A stretch of DNA of 44,933 bases, taken from contig NZ_MJGO01000001.1 in assembly GCF_001864895.1 (NCBI RefSeq), positions 94,241 through 139,173 of the forward strand, written 5' to 3'. Both the position numbers and the translations under genes were made by a program. The stretch is from Curtobacterium sp. MCBA15_009 (GTDB lineage: Bacteria > Actinomycetota > Actinomycetes > Actinomycetales > Microbacteriaceae). The notes under the pieces were generated by a model. The model saw nothing but the letters and a program-made list of their open reading frames with translations. It was not told the origin of the DNA and searched no databases. Positions within the stretch are counted from its first letter, which is position 1. Each line of letters begins with the position of its first letter. Shown here piece by piece: positions 34,699 through 43,881 of the stretch.

Positions 34699-35334
34699 CT
34701 ACCGGTCGAGCTGCTCGGCGACGGCGGTGGCGACCGTGCGGAACGACCGGTCGTCGGCGGTGCCGGAGAGCACGATCGTGTTCGTGCCCATCGTCGTGAC
34801 GAGCGCGTAGGACAGGTTGCCGGCGTCACGCCCCTCGGAGCGGCGGTCGTACACGGTCCACTTCGTGTCGTCGATCGTGCGGGAGCCGGTCGAGGCGCGC
34901 TGGTCGAGCTGGTTCGACACCCAGGTGCCGTTCGCCGAGATGCCCTGCTGCACGCGGATGAACTGCTTGTCCGGGGTCAGCAGGCCCAGCGTCCAGACGT
35001 CGACGCCGTCCGAGGTCTTGTCGGAGAAGTCCGCCCGGTTCGCGGTGTACCCGTCCGGCAGGGTCGGCGCCGCCAGCGTCACGCCGTCGACGTGTGCCTT
35101 CGCCGCGATCTGCTGGTAGTCGACGGAGCGGTCGACGGTGGTGTCCGGACGGACGACCACGGCGACGAGGAAGAGCACGATGCCGAGCGAGGCGATGAGC
35201 GCGATGACGAGGTTGAACGCCGTCTGGTGCTGCCGACGGGCGGTGCGTGCGGCGTCCTTGCGCGCCCAGGTCTCCTCCGCCGTCTCGGCACGACCGAGCT
35301 CGGCGACGATCGGGCGGCCGTCTGCGTCGGTCAT
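34699..35334 (-). CDS. DUF4245 family membrane-anchored protein
   Basis: The 211-residue protein has a cytoplasmic N-terminus rich in Arg and Ala (RKDAARTARRQHQT), one membrane helix at ~44-64 (LVIALIASLGIVLFLVAVVV) and an extracytoplasmic domain that matches DUF4245 (VDYQQIAAKAH, LPDGYTANRADF, DGVDVWTLGLLTP). Function unknown; in mycobacteria the family member sits beside glpX/fum. Its ATG overlaps the xseB stop in ATGA, so the two are translationally coupled. Confidence 0.85.
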   Translation of the reverse strand: MTDADGRPIVAELGRAETAEETWARKDAARTARRQHQTAFNLVIALIASLGIVLFLVAVVVRPDTTVDRSVDYQQIAAKAHVDGVTLAAPTLPDGYTANRADFSDKTSDGVDVWTLGLLTPDKQFIRVQQGISANGTWVSNQLDQRASTGSRTIDDTKWTVYDRRSEGRDAGNLSYALVTTMGTNTIVLSGTADDRSFRTVATAVAEQLDR

Positions 35335-35573
35335 CGGGCGGAGCCGTCCTCGGTGGTCGTCGCGCGGGCGGCGTCGAGGCGGGCGCGCGCGCCGACCAAC
35401 CACTCCTCGCACCGGCCGGCCAGGAGCTCGCCGCGCTCCCAGAGCGCCAGCGAACGCTCGAGCGTGGCGGACCCCTGTTCGAGTTCGCTCACGACGCGGA
35501 CGAGTTCGTCGCGGGCCGCTTCGTAGCTCAGCGACTGGACGTCGGTCTGCTCGGGTTCCTGCTGGGATGGCAC
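35331..35573 (-). CDS. xseB: Exodeoxyribonuclease VII small subunit
   Basis: An 80-residue helical protein with the XseB pattern LSYEAARDELVRVVSELEQGSATLERSLALWERGELL (landmarks SYEAARDELVRVV and LERSLALWERGE). Several copies bind each XseA chain in ExoVII, which degrades single-stranded DNA. GTG 35573 is six bases after TAGGAT and has no Shine-Dalgarno, so it has its own, probably leaderless, promoter 94 bp after xseA. The stop overlaps the DUF4245 start by 4 bases. Confidence 0.94.
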   Translation of the reverse strand: MPSQQEPEQTDVQSLSYEAARDELVRVVSELEQGSATLERSLALWERGELLAGRCEEWLVGARARLDAARATTTEDGSAR

Positions 35574-35667
35574 GACTCGATCCTACCGAGCGCCCACCGA
35601 CGCGCGGTCGCCCCGGCAGGACCTGTGGAGAACGGGTGCGCCGCGGTCTCGGCCCCGCGTTCCGGGC

Positions 35668-36903
35668 TCAGGCGCCGTCGGGCCCGGTGCCGTCCTGCTC
35701 GAGCGTGCCGGTCGCGGTTCCCACGCCGAGCGTCACCCGCACCGGCGTCGGGCCGGTCAGGTCGTCGGCGGCCCGCACCACGCCCCCGTCGGCGCGCTGC
35801 ACGATCGCGTAGCCGCGACGCAGGGTGTCCCGGGGTGACAGCGCCCGGAGCCGGGCGGTCAGGTGTCCGACCTCGGCGTGCCCGCGCTCGAGGCGACGGT
35901 CGAGCAGCTCGCGCGCCCGGGACAGGTCGCGCGCGACCTCCTCCGCACGGGTGTCGACGAGCCACGCGGTCGAGGCCAGCGCCGGACGGGACCGCAGCGC
36001 GGCGATCCGGTCGGCCTCGACCGACAGCGTGTGGGACAGCCGGAGGCCGAGCCGGGCGCGGGCCTGCCGCACGTTCGCGAGCTCCTCGGCGACGTCGGGC
36101 ACCACGCGCTTCGCGGCGTCGGTGGGCGTCGACGCCCGCAGGTCGGCGACCTCGTCGAGGATGGGGCGGTCGGCCTCGTGCCCGATCGCGGAGACGATCG
36201 GGGTCGCGGCGGCCGCAGCGGCCCGGACGAGCCCTTCGTCGCTGAAGCCGAGCAGGTTCTGGAAGTCGCCGCCGCCCCGGGCGATGACGATCACGTCGAC
36301 GGACGGGTCGGCGTCGAGCTCGAGGATGGCGGCGGTGACCTCGGCCACCGTGCGCTCGCCCTGCACCGCGGTGTGCACGGTGCGGAACTCGACCTGCGGC
36401 CACCGGAGCTGCGCGTTGCGCTTGACGTCCTTCTCGGCGTCGGAGTCCTTGCCGGTGATGAGTCCGATGCGGTGCGGCAGGAACGGCAGGCGCTTCTTGC
36501 GTGCCGGGTCGAACAGTCCCTCGTCGGCCAGGGTGCGCCGGAGCCGCTCCAGCCGTTCGAGCAGGTCGCCGAGGCCGACGTGCTTCATCTCGACGACCTG
36601 CATGGTCAGCGAGCCGCCCTTGACCCAGTAGTTCGGCTTGACGGCCGCGACGACCCGGTCGCCCTGCTTGATGTCCGACGGCACCCGGGAGCGCACGCTC
36701 GACCAGATCGAGAAGGACACCGTCGCGTCGACCTCGACGTCCTTGAGCTTGCCGTAGACGTTGCCGCCGGCGACGTTCCACTGGGTGATCTCGCCCTCGA
36801 CCCAGGCGGTGCCGAGGCGGTCGATCCAGTCGCGGATCTTCGCGCCGAGCAGCGCGACGGGCCACGGGTTGTCGGCCGTCGGCGGGCCCTGTTCGATCGC
36901 CAT
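35668..36903 (-). CDS. xseA: Exodeoxyribonuclease VII large subunit
   Basis: The 411-residue catalytic subunit has an N-terminal OB-fold (~15-115, [20 protein letters not shown]) followed by the XseA nuclease domain with [19 protein letters not shown] near 145, [20 protein letters not shown] near 207 and [25 protein letters not shown] near 245 (in part [16 protein letters not shown]). The C-terminal part is a long helical region ending with [13 protein letters not shown], a conserved XseA segment. ATG 36903 has AAGGAG six bases upstream; a longer in-frame start at 37014 is not family-like and overlaps the ispH promoter. Confidence 0.95.
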   Translation of the reverse strand: MAIEQGPPTADNPWPVALLGAKIRDWIDRLGTAWVEGEITQWNVAGGNVYGKLKDVEVDATVSFSIWSSVRSRVPSDIKQGDRVVAAVKPNYWVKGGSLTMQVVEMKHVGLGDLLERLERLRRTLADEGLFDPARKKRLPFLPHRIGLITGKDSDAEKDVKRNAQLRWPQVEFRTVHTAVQGERTVAEVTAAILELDADPSVDVIVIARGGGDFQNLLGFSDEGLVRAAAAAATPIVSAIGHEADRPILDEVADLRASTPTDAAKRVVPDVAEELANVRQARARLGLRLSHTLSVEADRIAALRSRPALASTAWLVDTRAEEVARDLSRARELLDRRLERGHAEVGHLTARLRALSPRDTLRRGYAIVQRADGGVVRAADDLTGPTPVRVTLGVGTATGTLEQDGTGPDGA

Positions 36904-37028
36904 GTCGCTCCTTGTCGTGCGGTGGGTCCATCGTGCCCGAGCCCGGTGACAGCGGCCGTCGGACGCGTCGTCCACAGGCGTGCCGCGCGCCCAGGTCGCG
37001 CGCGTCGCGCTCACCTATCATCGGGGAC

Positions 37029-38093
37029 GTGACGATCACCAACGGCCACTCGGTCCCGCTCGCCCCGCCGCGCGTCCTCGCGGCCCGCGGGCGGCTGCGC
37101 GACGAGCCGGTCGCCGGCACCAAGAAGGTGCTGCTCGCGGCACCTCGCGGCTACTGCGCCGGTGTCGACCGCGCGGTGGTCGCGGTCGAGCAGGCCCTCG
37201 AGCAGTACGGCGAGCCGGTCTACGTCCGCAAGCAGATCGTCCACAACGTCCACGTCGTCTCCACCCTCGAGCAGCGCGGTGCGGTCTTCGTCGACGACGT
37301 CGCCGAGGTCCCGCGCGGCTCGCACGTCGTCTTCAGCGCGCACGGCGTCTCGCCGGCCGTCGTCGCCGGCGCCGCCGACCGCGACCTGCACGCCATCGAC
37401 GCCACCTGCCCGCTCGTCACGAAGGTCCACCGCGAGGCCACGCGCTTCGCCCGCGCCGAGCGCACCATCATCCTCATCGGGCACGCCGGCCACGAAGAGG
37501 TCGAGGGCACGATGGGCCACGCCCCCGAGCGCACGATCCTGGTCAACGGCCCCGAGGACGTCGCCGCGCTCGAGGTCCCGGACCCCGACAACCTCGTCTG
37601 GCTCTCGCAGACGACCCTGAGCGTCGACGAGACGATGGAGACCGTCCGGCTGCTGCGCGAGAAGTTCCCCGCGATCGAGAACCCGCCGTCGGACGACATC
37701 TGCTACGCCACCCAGAACCGCCAGGTCGCGATCAAGAAGGTCGCGCCCGCCGCCGACCTGGTGATCGTCGTCGGTTCGGCGAACTCGTCGAACAGCGTCC
37801 GCCTGGTCGAGGTCGCGCTCGAGCACGGTGCACGATCCGCCCACCGGGTCGACTACGCCGCGGAGATCCAGCAGGAGTGGCTCGACGGCGTGCAGACCGT
37901 GGGCGTCACGAGCGGCGCCTCCGTGCCCGAGGAACTCGTGGCCGAGGTCCTCGAACAGCTCGCCGACGCCGGGTACGGCTCTGTGGAAGAGGTCGTCACC
38001 GCCCACGAGGACCTGATGTTCTCGCTCCCCAAGGAGCTCCGCACCGACGCGTCCGGCAAGGCGACGCGTGCGCTCGGCGGGCGTCGGTCGTGA
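37029..38093 (+). CDS. ispH: 4-hydroxy-3-methylbut-2-enyl diphosphate reductase
   Basis: The 354-residue Fe-S enzyme makes IPP and DMAPP in the last step of the MEP pathway and so feeds uppS. Cluster cysteines are C43 ([11 protein letters not shown]), C127 ([11 protein letters not shown]) and C225 ([11 protein letters not shown]). Conserved His residues lie in [16 protein letters not shown] and [15 protein letters not shown]. The N-terminal ~30 residues before the first beta strand are variable. GTG 37029 is seven bases after TATCAT at 37016-37021, no Shine-Dalgarno, so leaderless. Divergent from xseA. The stop overlaps the next start in GTGA. Confidence 0.97.
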   Translation: MTITNGHSVPLAPPRVLAARGRLRDEPVAGTKKVLLAAPRGYCAGVDRAVVAVEQALEQYGEPVYVRKQIVHNVHVVSTLEQRGAVFVDDVAEVPRGSHVVFSAHGVSPAVVAGAADRDLHAIDATCPLVTKVHREATRFARAERTIILIGHAGHEEVEGTMGHAPERTILVNGPEDVAALEVPDPDNLVWLSQTTLSVDETMETVRLLREKFPAIENPPSDDICYATQNRQVAIKKVAPAADLVIVVGSANSSNSVRLVEVALEHGARSAHRVDYAAEIQQEWLDGVQTVGVTSGASVPEELVAEVLEQLADAGYGSVEEVVTAHEDLMFSLPKELRTDASGKATRALGGRRS

Positions 38094-38875
38094 GCGGGAC
38101 GGACGGCTGGTCCTCGGTGCCGCGACGCGAGTCCGGTCCGGTCGACGACCCCTCCGGCCAGGAGGCCCGGGGTGCGTCCCCGACGTCGGCCGCCGGTCGC
38201 GCGGACGGTGACACCTCCACCCGCCGCGACGGCCGGGTGCACGGTCGGCCCGCGCCGCACTACGGCGAGTACGCACCGGAGGGCTGGGTGAACCCGGTGC
38301 TCGTCGAACAGGAACGCCAGGAGCGCGAAGAGCGCTCCCGTGCACTCCGCGAGCAGGCCGCGGCCGAGGCCGTCCGCGGCGGTCACACGATCCGGGGTGC
38401 CGGCAGCCGCACCCCGTCCGACGTCGGACCCGCGGGGCGGCACGACCAGGGTGCGGAGCCGTCGACCGGGGGCGCACCGCGCACCGCGCCGGCGAGCCGG
38501 TTCGGCAAGACCCCAGGCGACTTCATCGCCACCGTCGCGCTGCTCGCGTTCGGGCTGGTCTCGGTGCTGCAGTCCCTCGCCGTGCGCGACGTCGCGGCCA
38601 CCGTGCGACGGACCCTCGAGACGCAGTACACCGCGCTCACCGACCCGAGCGGCCTCGGCGTCGCGGCGGTCGTCGGGGCGTTGACGAACCTGGTGGTCTT
38701 CGTGCTCGTGGCGTGGTGGTCCGTCCGCCGGCTCCGCGCCCGCCGCCGGACGTTCTGGGTGCCGCTGCTCGGCGCCGTGGTGGCCACGCTCGTCAGCACG
38801 ATCGCGTTCGTCGTCGTCGTGTTCCAGGACCCGCACTTCGTCGAGTTCATGCTGCGCCAGGCCGGCGGCGCCTGA
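38090..38875 (+). CDS. Membrane protein resembling DUF6264
   Basis: The 261-residue protein has a long hydrophilic, Arg/Gly/Ser-rich N-terminal half containing [21 protein letters not shown] and a charged coiled-coil stretch ([16 protein letters not shown]). Three or so hydrophobic helices follow, at ~145-165, ~190-212 and ~225-248. This architecture and the [11 protein letters not shown] block resemble the DUF6264 family of Microbacteriaceae; the assignment is from memory and tentative. GTG 38090 overlaps the ispH stop by 4 bases, so it is cotranslated with ispH. Confidence 0.7.
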   Translation: MSGTDGWSSVPRRESGPVDDPSGQEARGASPTSAAGRADGDTSTRRDGRVHGRPAPHYGEYAPEGWVNPVLVEQERQEREERSRALREQAAAEAVRGGHTIRGAGSRTPSDVGPAGRHDQGAEPSTGGAPRTAPASRFGKTPGDFIATVALLAFGLVSVLQSLAVRDVAATVRRTLETQYTALTDPSGLGVAAVVGALTNLVVFVLVAWWSVRRLRARRRTFWVPLLGAVVATLVSTIAFVVVVFQDPHFVEFMLRQAGGA

Positions 38876-38933
38876 GTCCGGTCCGCGCTGCCCCACGAGC
38901 GGCCAGGGGTCCCGGGGTCCCGGCGGGCGCTCG

Positions 38934-39235
38934 GCGACATGATCGACGTCGCGCGACGGCGACGTTGTCGTCGCTCTCGTCGCTTTCGTCGTACGGCGGC
39001 GGTGGCGGCCTGGTGCGGGCGGTGACCGGTCTCCTGCCGCTGGCCAGCGGATCCCCGTCGGCGCTGCTGTGCGACATGATCGACGTCGTGCGACGGCGAC
39101 GTTGTCGTCCTACGGCGGCGGTGACCCGGTCGGCTCGGCACCGGTCTCGTGCCGCTGGCCAGCGGATCCCCGTCGGCGTTGCTGTGCGACATGATCGACG
39201 TCGTGCGACGTCGACGTTGTCGTCCTCCGTCGACG
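38934..39235. repeat. Three-copy repeat array between the DUF6264-like gene and M18 peptidase
   Basis: The core GCGACATGATCGACGTCG... (to GTTGTCGTC) starts at 38934, 39071 and 39186. A second conserved block, GCCGCTGGCCAGCGGATCCC, precedes the second and third cores (near 39037 and 39151). Between units the sequence varies. The core shares the skeleton CGACA..CGTCG.ACGAC..TGTCG with the array at 24977. The ~455-bp gap has no credible gene. Confidence 0.85.
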
Positions 39236-39331
39236 CCGGCCCGACCCCGGCCGGCCAGCACCGGGCTCGAACCCCGGCCCGCATCCGGCCCAGACTCGGC
39301 CGGTGGTCGCGAGCCCCGCGGCTCAGCCGGC

Positions 39332-40591
39332 TCAGCCGGCCAGGAACGCCGCGACCGCGTCGTGCAGCGATGCCAGGTCCTCGACGTGCACGAGCTCGCG
39401 GATCGAGTGCATCGACAGCAGGCCGACGCCGATGTCGATCGTCGGGATCCCGAGCCGGGTCGCCGCGATCGGGCCGATGGTCGAGCCGCCGGGGATCGTG
39501 TTCACGTTGACGAACGGCTGCCACGGCACGCCGGCGGTCTCGCAGGCGGCGGCCCAGACGGCCTCGCCCTTCGCCTCGGTCATGTAGCGCTGGTTCGCGC
39601 TGATCTTCAGCAGCGGTCCGGCCCCGGGGCGCGGACGGTTGGTCGGGTCGTGCTTCTCCGGCTGGTTCGGGTGCACCAGGTGACCGGCGTCGCTCGACAG
39701 CAGCCACGAGGCGCGGAACGCCCGGGCCGCCTCGGAGCGGGTGGCGCCGAGGCCCTCCTGCACACGGCCGAGGACGTCCTCGAGGAAGGGGCCGCCGGCA
39801 CCGGACGGGGTCGAGGAGCCGATCTCCTCGTGGTCGAACGCCGCGAACACCGGGATGTGGTCGCCGTCGGCCGGGGCGTCGACGATGCCCCGGAGCCCGG
39901 CGTGCACGCTCGTCAGGTTGTCCATCCGGCCGGACGCCAGGAACTCCCGGTCGATGCCGATGCGCGACGGTGCCTGGGTGTCGGCGAGGAACAGGTCCCA
40001 CGACACGGCGCCCTCGCCGAGCCGGGCGAGCAGCCACTCCATGACAGAGGTCCCACCGGCGTCGCCGTCAACCCCGACAACGGGCAGGGTGTGCCGCTGG
40101 CGGTCGATCTCCTTGCCGTCGTTCACCCCGCGGTCCAGGTGGATGGCGAGGTTCGGGATGCGGGCGACGGCGTCGGTGGCGACGAGTCGGACGGAGCCGT
40201 CGGCGTCGACGACCCGGCCGGCGATCCGCAGGTCGCGGTCGAACCAGGTGGACAGGAGTGCGCCGCCGTAGACCTCGACGTTGAGCTGTTCCCAGCCGCC
40301 GGTGCGCACGCCGGGGTTCGGCTTCACGCGGAAGCCGGGGGAGTCGGTGTGAGCGCCGAGGATGCGGAAGGGCGTCGTCGGACCGGCACCGCCCGGCAGT
40401 CGCCACGCGATGACCGCCCCGTCGCGGACGACGACGTACGCGCCGGCCTCGGACGGCCAGGCGTCGAGCTCGGACAGCTCGGTGAACCCGGCGGCGACGA
40501 GTCGGTCACGAGCCGCCGCTGCCGCGTGGAACGCGGTGGGGGAGTCGGTGACGAACTGGGCGAACTCGGAGGCGATGGCGTCGACGGTCAC
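39332..40591 (-). CDS. M18 family aminopeptidase
   Basis: The 419-residue metallo-aminopeptidase removes N-terminal (often acidic) residues in the cytoplasm. Zinc-site elements are ILGAHTDSPGFRVKPNP near 77, MDNL near 218 (Asp), AFDHEEIGSSTPSGA near 245 (Glu-Glu) and the last His in LLSMHSIRELVH near 395. DRDLRIAGRV and PNLAIHLDRGVNDG are family segments. GTG 40591 follows CACGAT (40603-40598) by six bases, so probably leaderless. It lies downstream of fba on the same strand, separated by a hairpin terminator. Confidence 0.94.
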   Translation of the reverse strand: MTVDAIASEFAQFVTDSPTAFHAAAAARDRLVAAGFTELSELDAWPSEAGAYVVVRDGAVIAWRLPGGAGPTTPFRILGAHTDSPGFRVKPNPGVRTGGWEQLNVEVYGGALLSTWFDRDLRIAGRVVDADGSVRLVATDAVARIPNLAIHLDRGVNDGKEIDRQRHTLPVVGVDGDAGGTSVMEWLLARLGEGAVSWDLFLADTQAPSRIGIDREFLASGRMDNLTSVHAGLRGIVDAPADGDHIPVFAAFDHEEIGSSTPSGAGGPFLEDVLGRVQEGLGATRSEAARAFRASWLLSSDAGHLVHPNQPEKHDPTNRPRPGAGPLLKISANQRYMTEAKGEAVWAAACETAGVPWQPFVNVNTIPGGSTIGPIAATRLGIPTIDIGVGLLSMHSIRELVHVEDLASLHDAVAAFLAG

Positions 40592-40630
40592 CCTTCCATC
40601 GTGGCACGCGGCGGAGGCGACCCGACGCAG

Positions 40631-40661
40631 AACGGGGCGCGTCCGTCGGACGCGCCCCGTT
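40631..40661 (-). terminator. Hairpin terminator after fba
   Basis: AACGGGGCGCGTCC, loop GTC, GGACGCGCCCCGTT, a perfect 14-bp stem ~36 bp past the fba stop. The M18 gene promoter lies just beyond. Confidence 0.8.
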
Positions 40662-40696
40662 CCTCCCGGCTGGCGAACCCGACCGGACTGACCTGC

Positions 40697-41725
40697 TCAG
40701 CCCTGGGTGTGACCGGCGGAGCCGAGTACCTTCGCGGCCTCGCCCACGCGAGCCGCCATGGCGGTCTCGGCGATCTTGCCCCAGGCGCGGGGGTCGTACT
40801 GCTTCTTGTTGCCGACCTCGCCGTCGATCTTCAGGACGCCCTCGTAGTTCCGGAACATCGAGTCGGCGATCGAGCGCGTGAACGCGTACTGCGTGTCCGT
40901 GTCGATGTTCATCTTGATGACGCCGTTGCGGACGGCCTCGTGGATCTCGTCGTCGGTCGAACCGGAGCCGCCGTGGAAGACGAGGTCGAGGGGGTTCTCG
41001 CCGGTGCCGTGCTTCGCCGCGACCGACGCCTGGATCTCGCCGAGGAGCTCGGGGCGGAGCTTGACGTTGCCCGGCTTGTAGACGCCGTGCACGTTGCCGA
41101 AGGTGAGCGCCGCGATCCAGCGGCCCTTGTCACCGAGGCCGAGTGCGTCGACGACCTTCTCGACGTCGTTCGGGGTCGTGTACAGGGCGTCGTTCGTGCC
41201 CTCGTGCTCGACGCCGTCCTCTTCGCCGCCGACGACGCCGATCTCGACCTCGAGGATCGCGTTGATGTTCCGCGTCTTCTCGATCATCGTCTTCGCGATC
41301 TCGATGTTCTCGTCGAGCGGCACAGCCGAACCGTCCCACATGTGCGACTGGAAGATCGGGTTGCGGCCCTGACGGACCTCTTCCTCGCTCGCGGCGATGA
41401 GCGGCAGGACGAAGCCGTCGAGGGCGTCCTTCGGGCAGTGGTCGGTGTGCAGGGCGACCGTGATGTCGTAGTTCTTCGCGACCTCGTGCGCGAACTTCGC
41501 CATCGCGAGGGCACCGGCGGCACGGTTCTTGATCGTCTGCCCGGCGAAGTAGTCGGCACCACCCGTCGTGACCTGGAGGATGCCGTCCGAACCGGCCTCC
41601 TGCAGCCCCTGCAGGACCGCGTTGATGGTCTGGGACGAGGACACGTTGACCGCGGGGTACGCGAACTTGCCCGCCTTCGCGCGTTCGATCATCTCGGCGT
41701 ACTGTTCCGGCGTTGCGATGGGCAC
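40697..41725 (-). CDS. fbaA: Class II fructose-bisphosphate aldolase
   Basis: The 342-residue zinc-dependent aldolase splits fructose 1,6-bisphosphate in glycolysis and runs the reverse in gluconeogenesis. Catalytic D95 and zinc ligand H96 are in LHTDHCPKDALDGF. LEVEIGVVGGEEDGVEHE near 158 carries the second metal Glu, GNVHGVYKPG near 209 and LVFHGGSGSTDDEI near 248 carry the other zinc His residues, and NIDTDTQYAF binds phosphate. GTG 41725 has AAGGAG seven bases upstream. It is divergent from glpX, the FBPase that acts on the same sugar phosphate. Confidence 0.97.
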   Translation of the reverse strand: MPIATPEQYAEMIERAKAGKFAYPAVNVSSSQTINAVLQGLQEAGSDGILQVTTGGADYFAGQTIKNRAAGALAMAKFAHEVAKNYDITVALHTDHCPKDALDGFVLPLIAASEEEVRQGRNPIFQSHMWDGSAVPLDENIEIAKTMIEKTRNINAILEVEIGVVGGEEDGVEHEGTNDALYTTPNDVEKVVDALGLGDKGRWIAALTFGNVHGVYKPGNVKLRPELLGEIQASVAAKHGTGENPLDLVFHGGSGSTDDEIHEAVRNGVIKMNIDTDTQYAFTRSIADSMFRNYEGVLKIDGEVGNKKQYDPRAWGKIAETAMAARVGEAAKVLGSAGHTQG

Positions 41726-41884
41726 GTGGATCTCCTTCGACTTCGGTGGTGTCCCCGCCGATCGTAGTCAGAAGCTCTGGAGGCGCGGTGCGGGCTGGGC
41801 GGTTCGCTCACTCCCGGTGTGCACGTGCGTTCACGGCCCCCGCGTCCGGACCGCGGATCGACCGCCGGCCGGTACGCTCGGGTC

Positions 41885-42874
41885 GTGACTCCTACGACGG
41901 AAACCGGCTCCCTGTTCCTCCAGCCCGACCGCAACCTGGCGCTCGAGCTCGTGCGTGCGACGGAGGCCGCCGCGATCCGTGCGCAGCCGTGGGTCGGCCG
42001 TGGTGAGAAGAACCTCGCCGACGGTGCCGCGGTCGACGCGATGCGCAAGTTCCTCGGCACGGTGAACTTCGACGGCGTCGTCGTCATCGGTGAGGGCGAG
42101 AAGGACAACGCCCCGATGCTCTACAACGGCGAGCACGTCGGCAACGGTCACGGCCCGGCCTGCGACATCGCGGTCGACCCGATCGACGGCACCTCGCTCA
42201 CCGCCGCCGGCCGGCAGAACGCCATCTCCGTCATGGCCGTCTCGGACCGCGGCTCGATGTACGACCCCTCCGCCGTCTTCTACATGGACAAGATCGCCGC
42301 CGGCCCCGAGGGTCGCGGCGTCCTGGACCTCGAGAAGCCGATCGGCGACAACATCCGCGCGCTGGCGAAGGCCAAGGGCAAGGACCTCGAGGACATGGTC
42401 GTCGCCGTGCTCGACCGTCCGCGCCACGACGAACTGATCCGCGCCATCCGTGCGACCGGTGCCGGCACGCGACTCCTGCTCGACGGTGACGTCGCCGGTG
42501 GCATCGCGGCGGCCCTGCCCGGCTCGAACATCGACATGTGCGTCGGTGTCGGCGGTACCCCCGAGGGCATCATCACCGCGTGCGCGATCAAAGCGCTCGG
42601 CGGCGTGATCCTCGGCAAGCTCCAGCCGAAGGACGACGAGGAGCGCGAGCGCGCGATCGCCGCCGGCCACGACCTGGACAAGGTCCTCGACCAGGACGAC
42701 CTGGTCACCGGCGACAACACGTTCTTCGTCGCCACCGGCGTCACCGACGGCGTGCTCGTCGACGGCGTCCGCCGGTCGCGCGGCGTCATCCACACGGACT
42801 CGCTCGTGCTCCGTTCCCGCTCGAACACGATCCGCCGGATCCAGGCGGACCACCGTGCGGAGAAGTGGTTCTGA
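41885..42874 (+). CDS. glpX: Class II fructose-1,6-bisphosphatase GlpX
   Basis: The 329-residue enzyme dephosphorylates fructose 1,6-bisphosphate in gluconeogenesis. Metal-binding segments are [18 protein letters not shown] near 67 and [17 protein letters not shown] near 95; [20 protein letters not shown] near 220 is typical of GlpX. GTG 41885 is six bases after TACGCT at 41873-41878, with no Shine-Dalgarno. It faces away from fbaA with 159 bp between starts, putting the two opposing steps side by side. A 14-bp hairpin terminator follows. Confidence 0.97.
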   Translation: MTPTTETGSLFLQPDRNLALELVRATEAAAIRAQPWVGRGEKNLADGAAVDAMRKFLGTVNFDGVVVIGEGEKDNAPMLYNGEHVGNGHGPACDIAVDPIDGTSLTAAGRQNAISVMAVSDRGSMYDPSAVFYMDKIAAGPEGRGVLDLEKPIGDNIRALAKAKGKDLEDMVVAVLDRPRHDELIRAIRATGAGTRLLLDGDVAGGIAAALPGSNIDMCVGVGGTPEGIITACAIKALGGVILGKLQPKDDEERERAIAAGHDLDKVLDQDDLVTGDNTFFVATGVTDGVLVDGVRRSRGVIHTDSLVLRSRSNTIRRIQADHRAEKWF

Positions 42875-42896
42875 GCAGGACCCCTGTCCGTCTCCT

Positions 42897-42928
42897 CGGG
42901 GCGTCGCCGGTCGTCCGGCGGCGCCCCG
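42897..42928 (+). terminator. Hairpin terminator after glpX
   Basis: CGGGGCGTCGCCGG, loop TCGT, CCGGCGGCGCCCCG; one mismatch-like pair, 22 bp after the stop, just before the next -10 box (TAGGGT at 42934-42939). Confidence 0.75.
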
Positions 42929-42945
42929 TTGCGTAGGGTCGGAGC

Positions 42946-43842
42946 ATGACTGTCACCACGGCACGGATCGTCGGACTCGACACCGCGGGCATCCGCACGC
43001 TGCACGCGCAGGCGGACGGCACAGCCGACCGGCTGCCACACGTCGTGCCGGTGGCGCCCGACCTCGGCGTGATCCTGGCGGACGAGACCGGCGCGATCCT
43101 GACCGCACCGGCCCTGCGTGAGATGGGCTGGGCCGACGACGACGTGCTGCAGGCTGCCGCTGCGGCTGCACAAGCGCAGGCCGGCGGTGACGTGGCGGTG
43201 ATCCAGCCCGGCACGATCGTCATCCAGGACCCCGACCTCGCCGTGCTGCTCGTCCTCGCGCCGCAGACGCTCGGGGGCATCGAGTTCCGGGGTGCCCCGG
43301 TCGTCTTCCCGGTGGCACCGACGACCTTCATCGTCACGGGCGACGAGGACCAGGACGGCCTCGCGACTGCGGTCGGGGTCGCCCAGCAGATCCTCGGCGA
43401 CGACGAGGGCGAGGTCCTCAGCGGCCCGCCGATGGTCCTTCGCGCAGACGGTTGGCGCCCGTACGAGGACGCCGCGCTCGACGGGGAGCTCCGCACCGTC
43501 CGGGCGCTGTGGACGGCGACAGCCGCCAACCTGCAGCAGGAGGCGCTGCAGGCCTCGTTCGACCGTCGGGGTGAGGACGTCCACGTCGGGATGGTCTCGG
43601 TCGCGCGGCTCGCCGTGGACGACCCGGCCTTCTCGTACTCGTCGTGGACCGAGGACGTCGACACCGTCGTCGCCGCGGTCGACACCGTGGTGCTCGTCAC
43701 CCTCGACGGACAGACGCAGCCCGTGCCGTTCGGTCGGCTGCGGGAGCTGGCATCCGAGCTGATCGAGCAACTCGAGGTGCGCCCGACGCGCTACCGGCTC
43801 CGCGGGTTCCCGGACCTCGAGGCGGTCCGCGGCGCGCTCTGA
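42946..43842 (+). CDS. Unassigned cytoplasmic protein, faint DUF1444-like pattern
   Basis: A 298-residue acidic protein without signal peptide or membrane helix. The opening LPHVVPVAPDLGVILADETGAILTAPALREMGWADDDVLQAA (in part LGVILADETGAILTAPALRE) recalls DUF1444/YtpQ-type proteins, in which an early beta-hairpin is followed by a helix, and FIVTGDEDQDGLATAVGVAQ is similarly placed. The likeness is by eye only. ATG 42946 is six bases after TAGGGT, so leaderless. It stands between core glpX and the toxin-immunity locus, and could belong to either. Confidence 0.6.
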   Translation: MTVTTARIVGLDTAGIRTLHAQADGTADRLPHVVPVAPDLGVILADETGAILTAPALREMGWADDDVLQAAAAAAQAQAGGDVAVIQPGTIVIQDPDLAVLLVLAPQTLGGIEFRGAPVVFPVAPTTFIVTGDEDQDGLATAVGVAQQILGDDEGEVLSGPPMVLRADGWRPYEDAALDGELRTVRALWTATAANLQQEALQASFDRRGEDVHVGMVSVARLAVDDPAFSYSSWTEDVDTVVAAVDTVVLVTLDGQTQPVPFGRLRELASELIEQLEVRPTRYRLRGFPDLEAVRGAL

Positions 43843-43881
43843 GCGCAGCCGCTCGTTGGGCCTTCCCCTACGTTGAGCCGC

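Noticed and set aside
35653..37014. xseA start at 37014.
   Set aside because: The extension overlaps the ispH -10 region and lacks a Shine-Dalgarno, whereas ATG 36903 has AAGGAG and matches the family N-terminus.
38911..39270. Open frames across the repeat array before the M18 gene.
   Set aside because: Same reason: repeat-derived translations in several frames without ribosome-binding sites.
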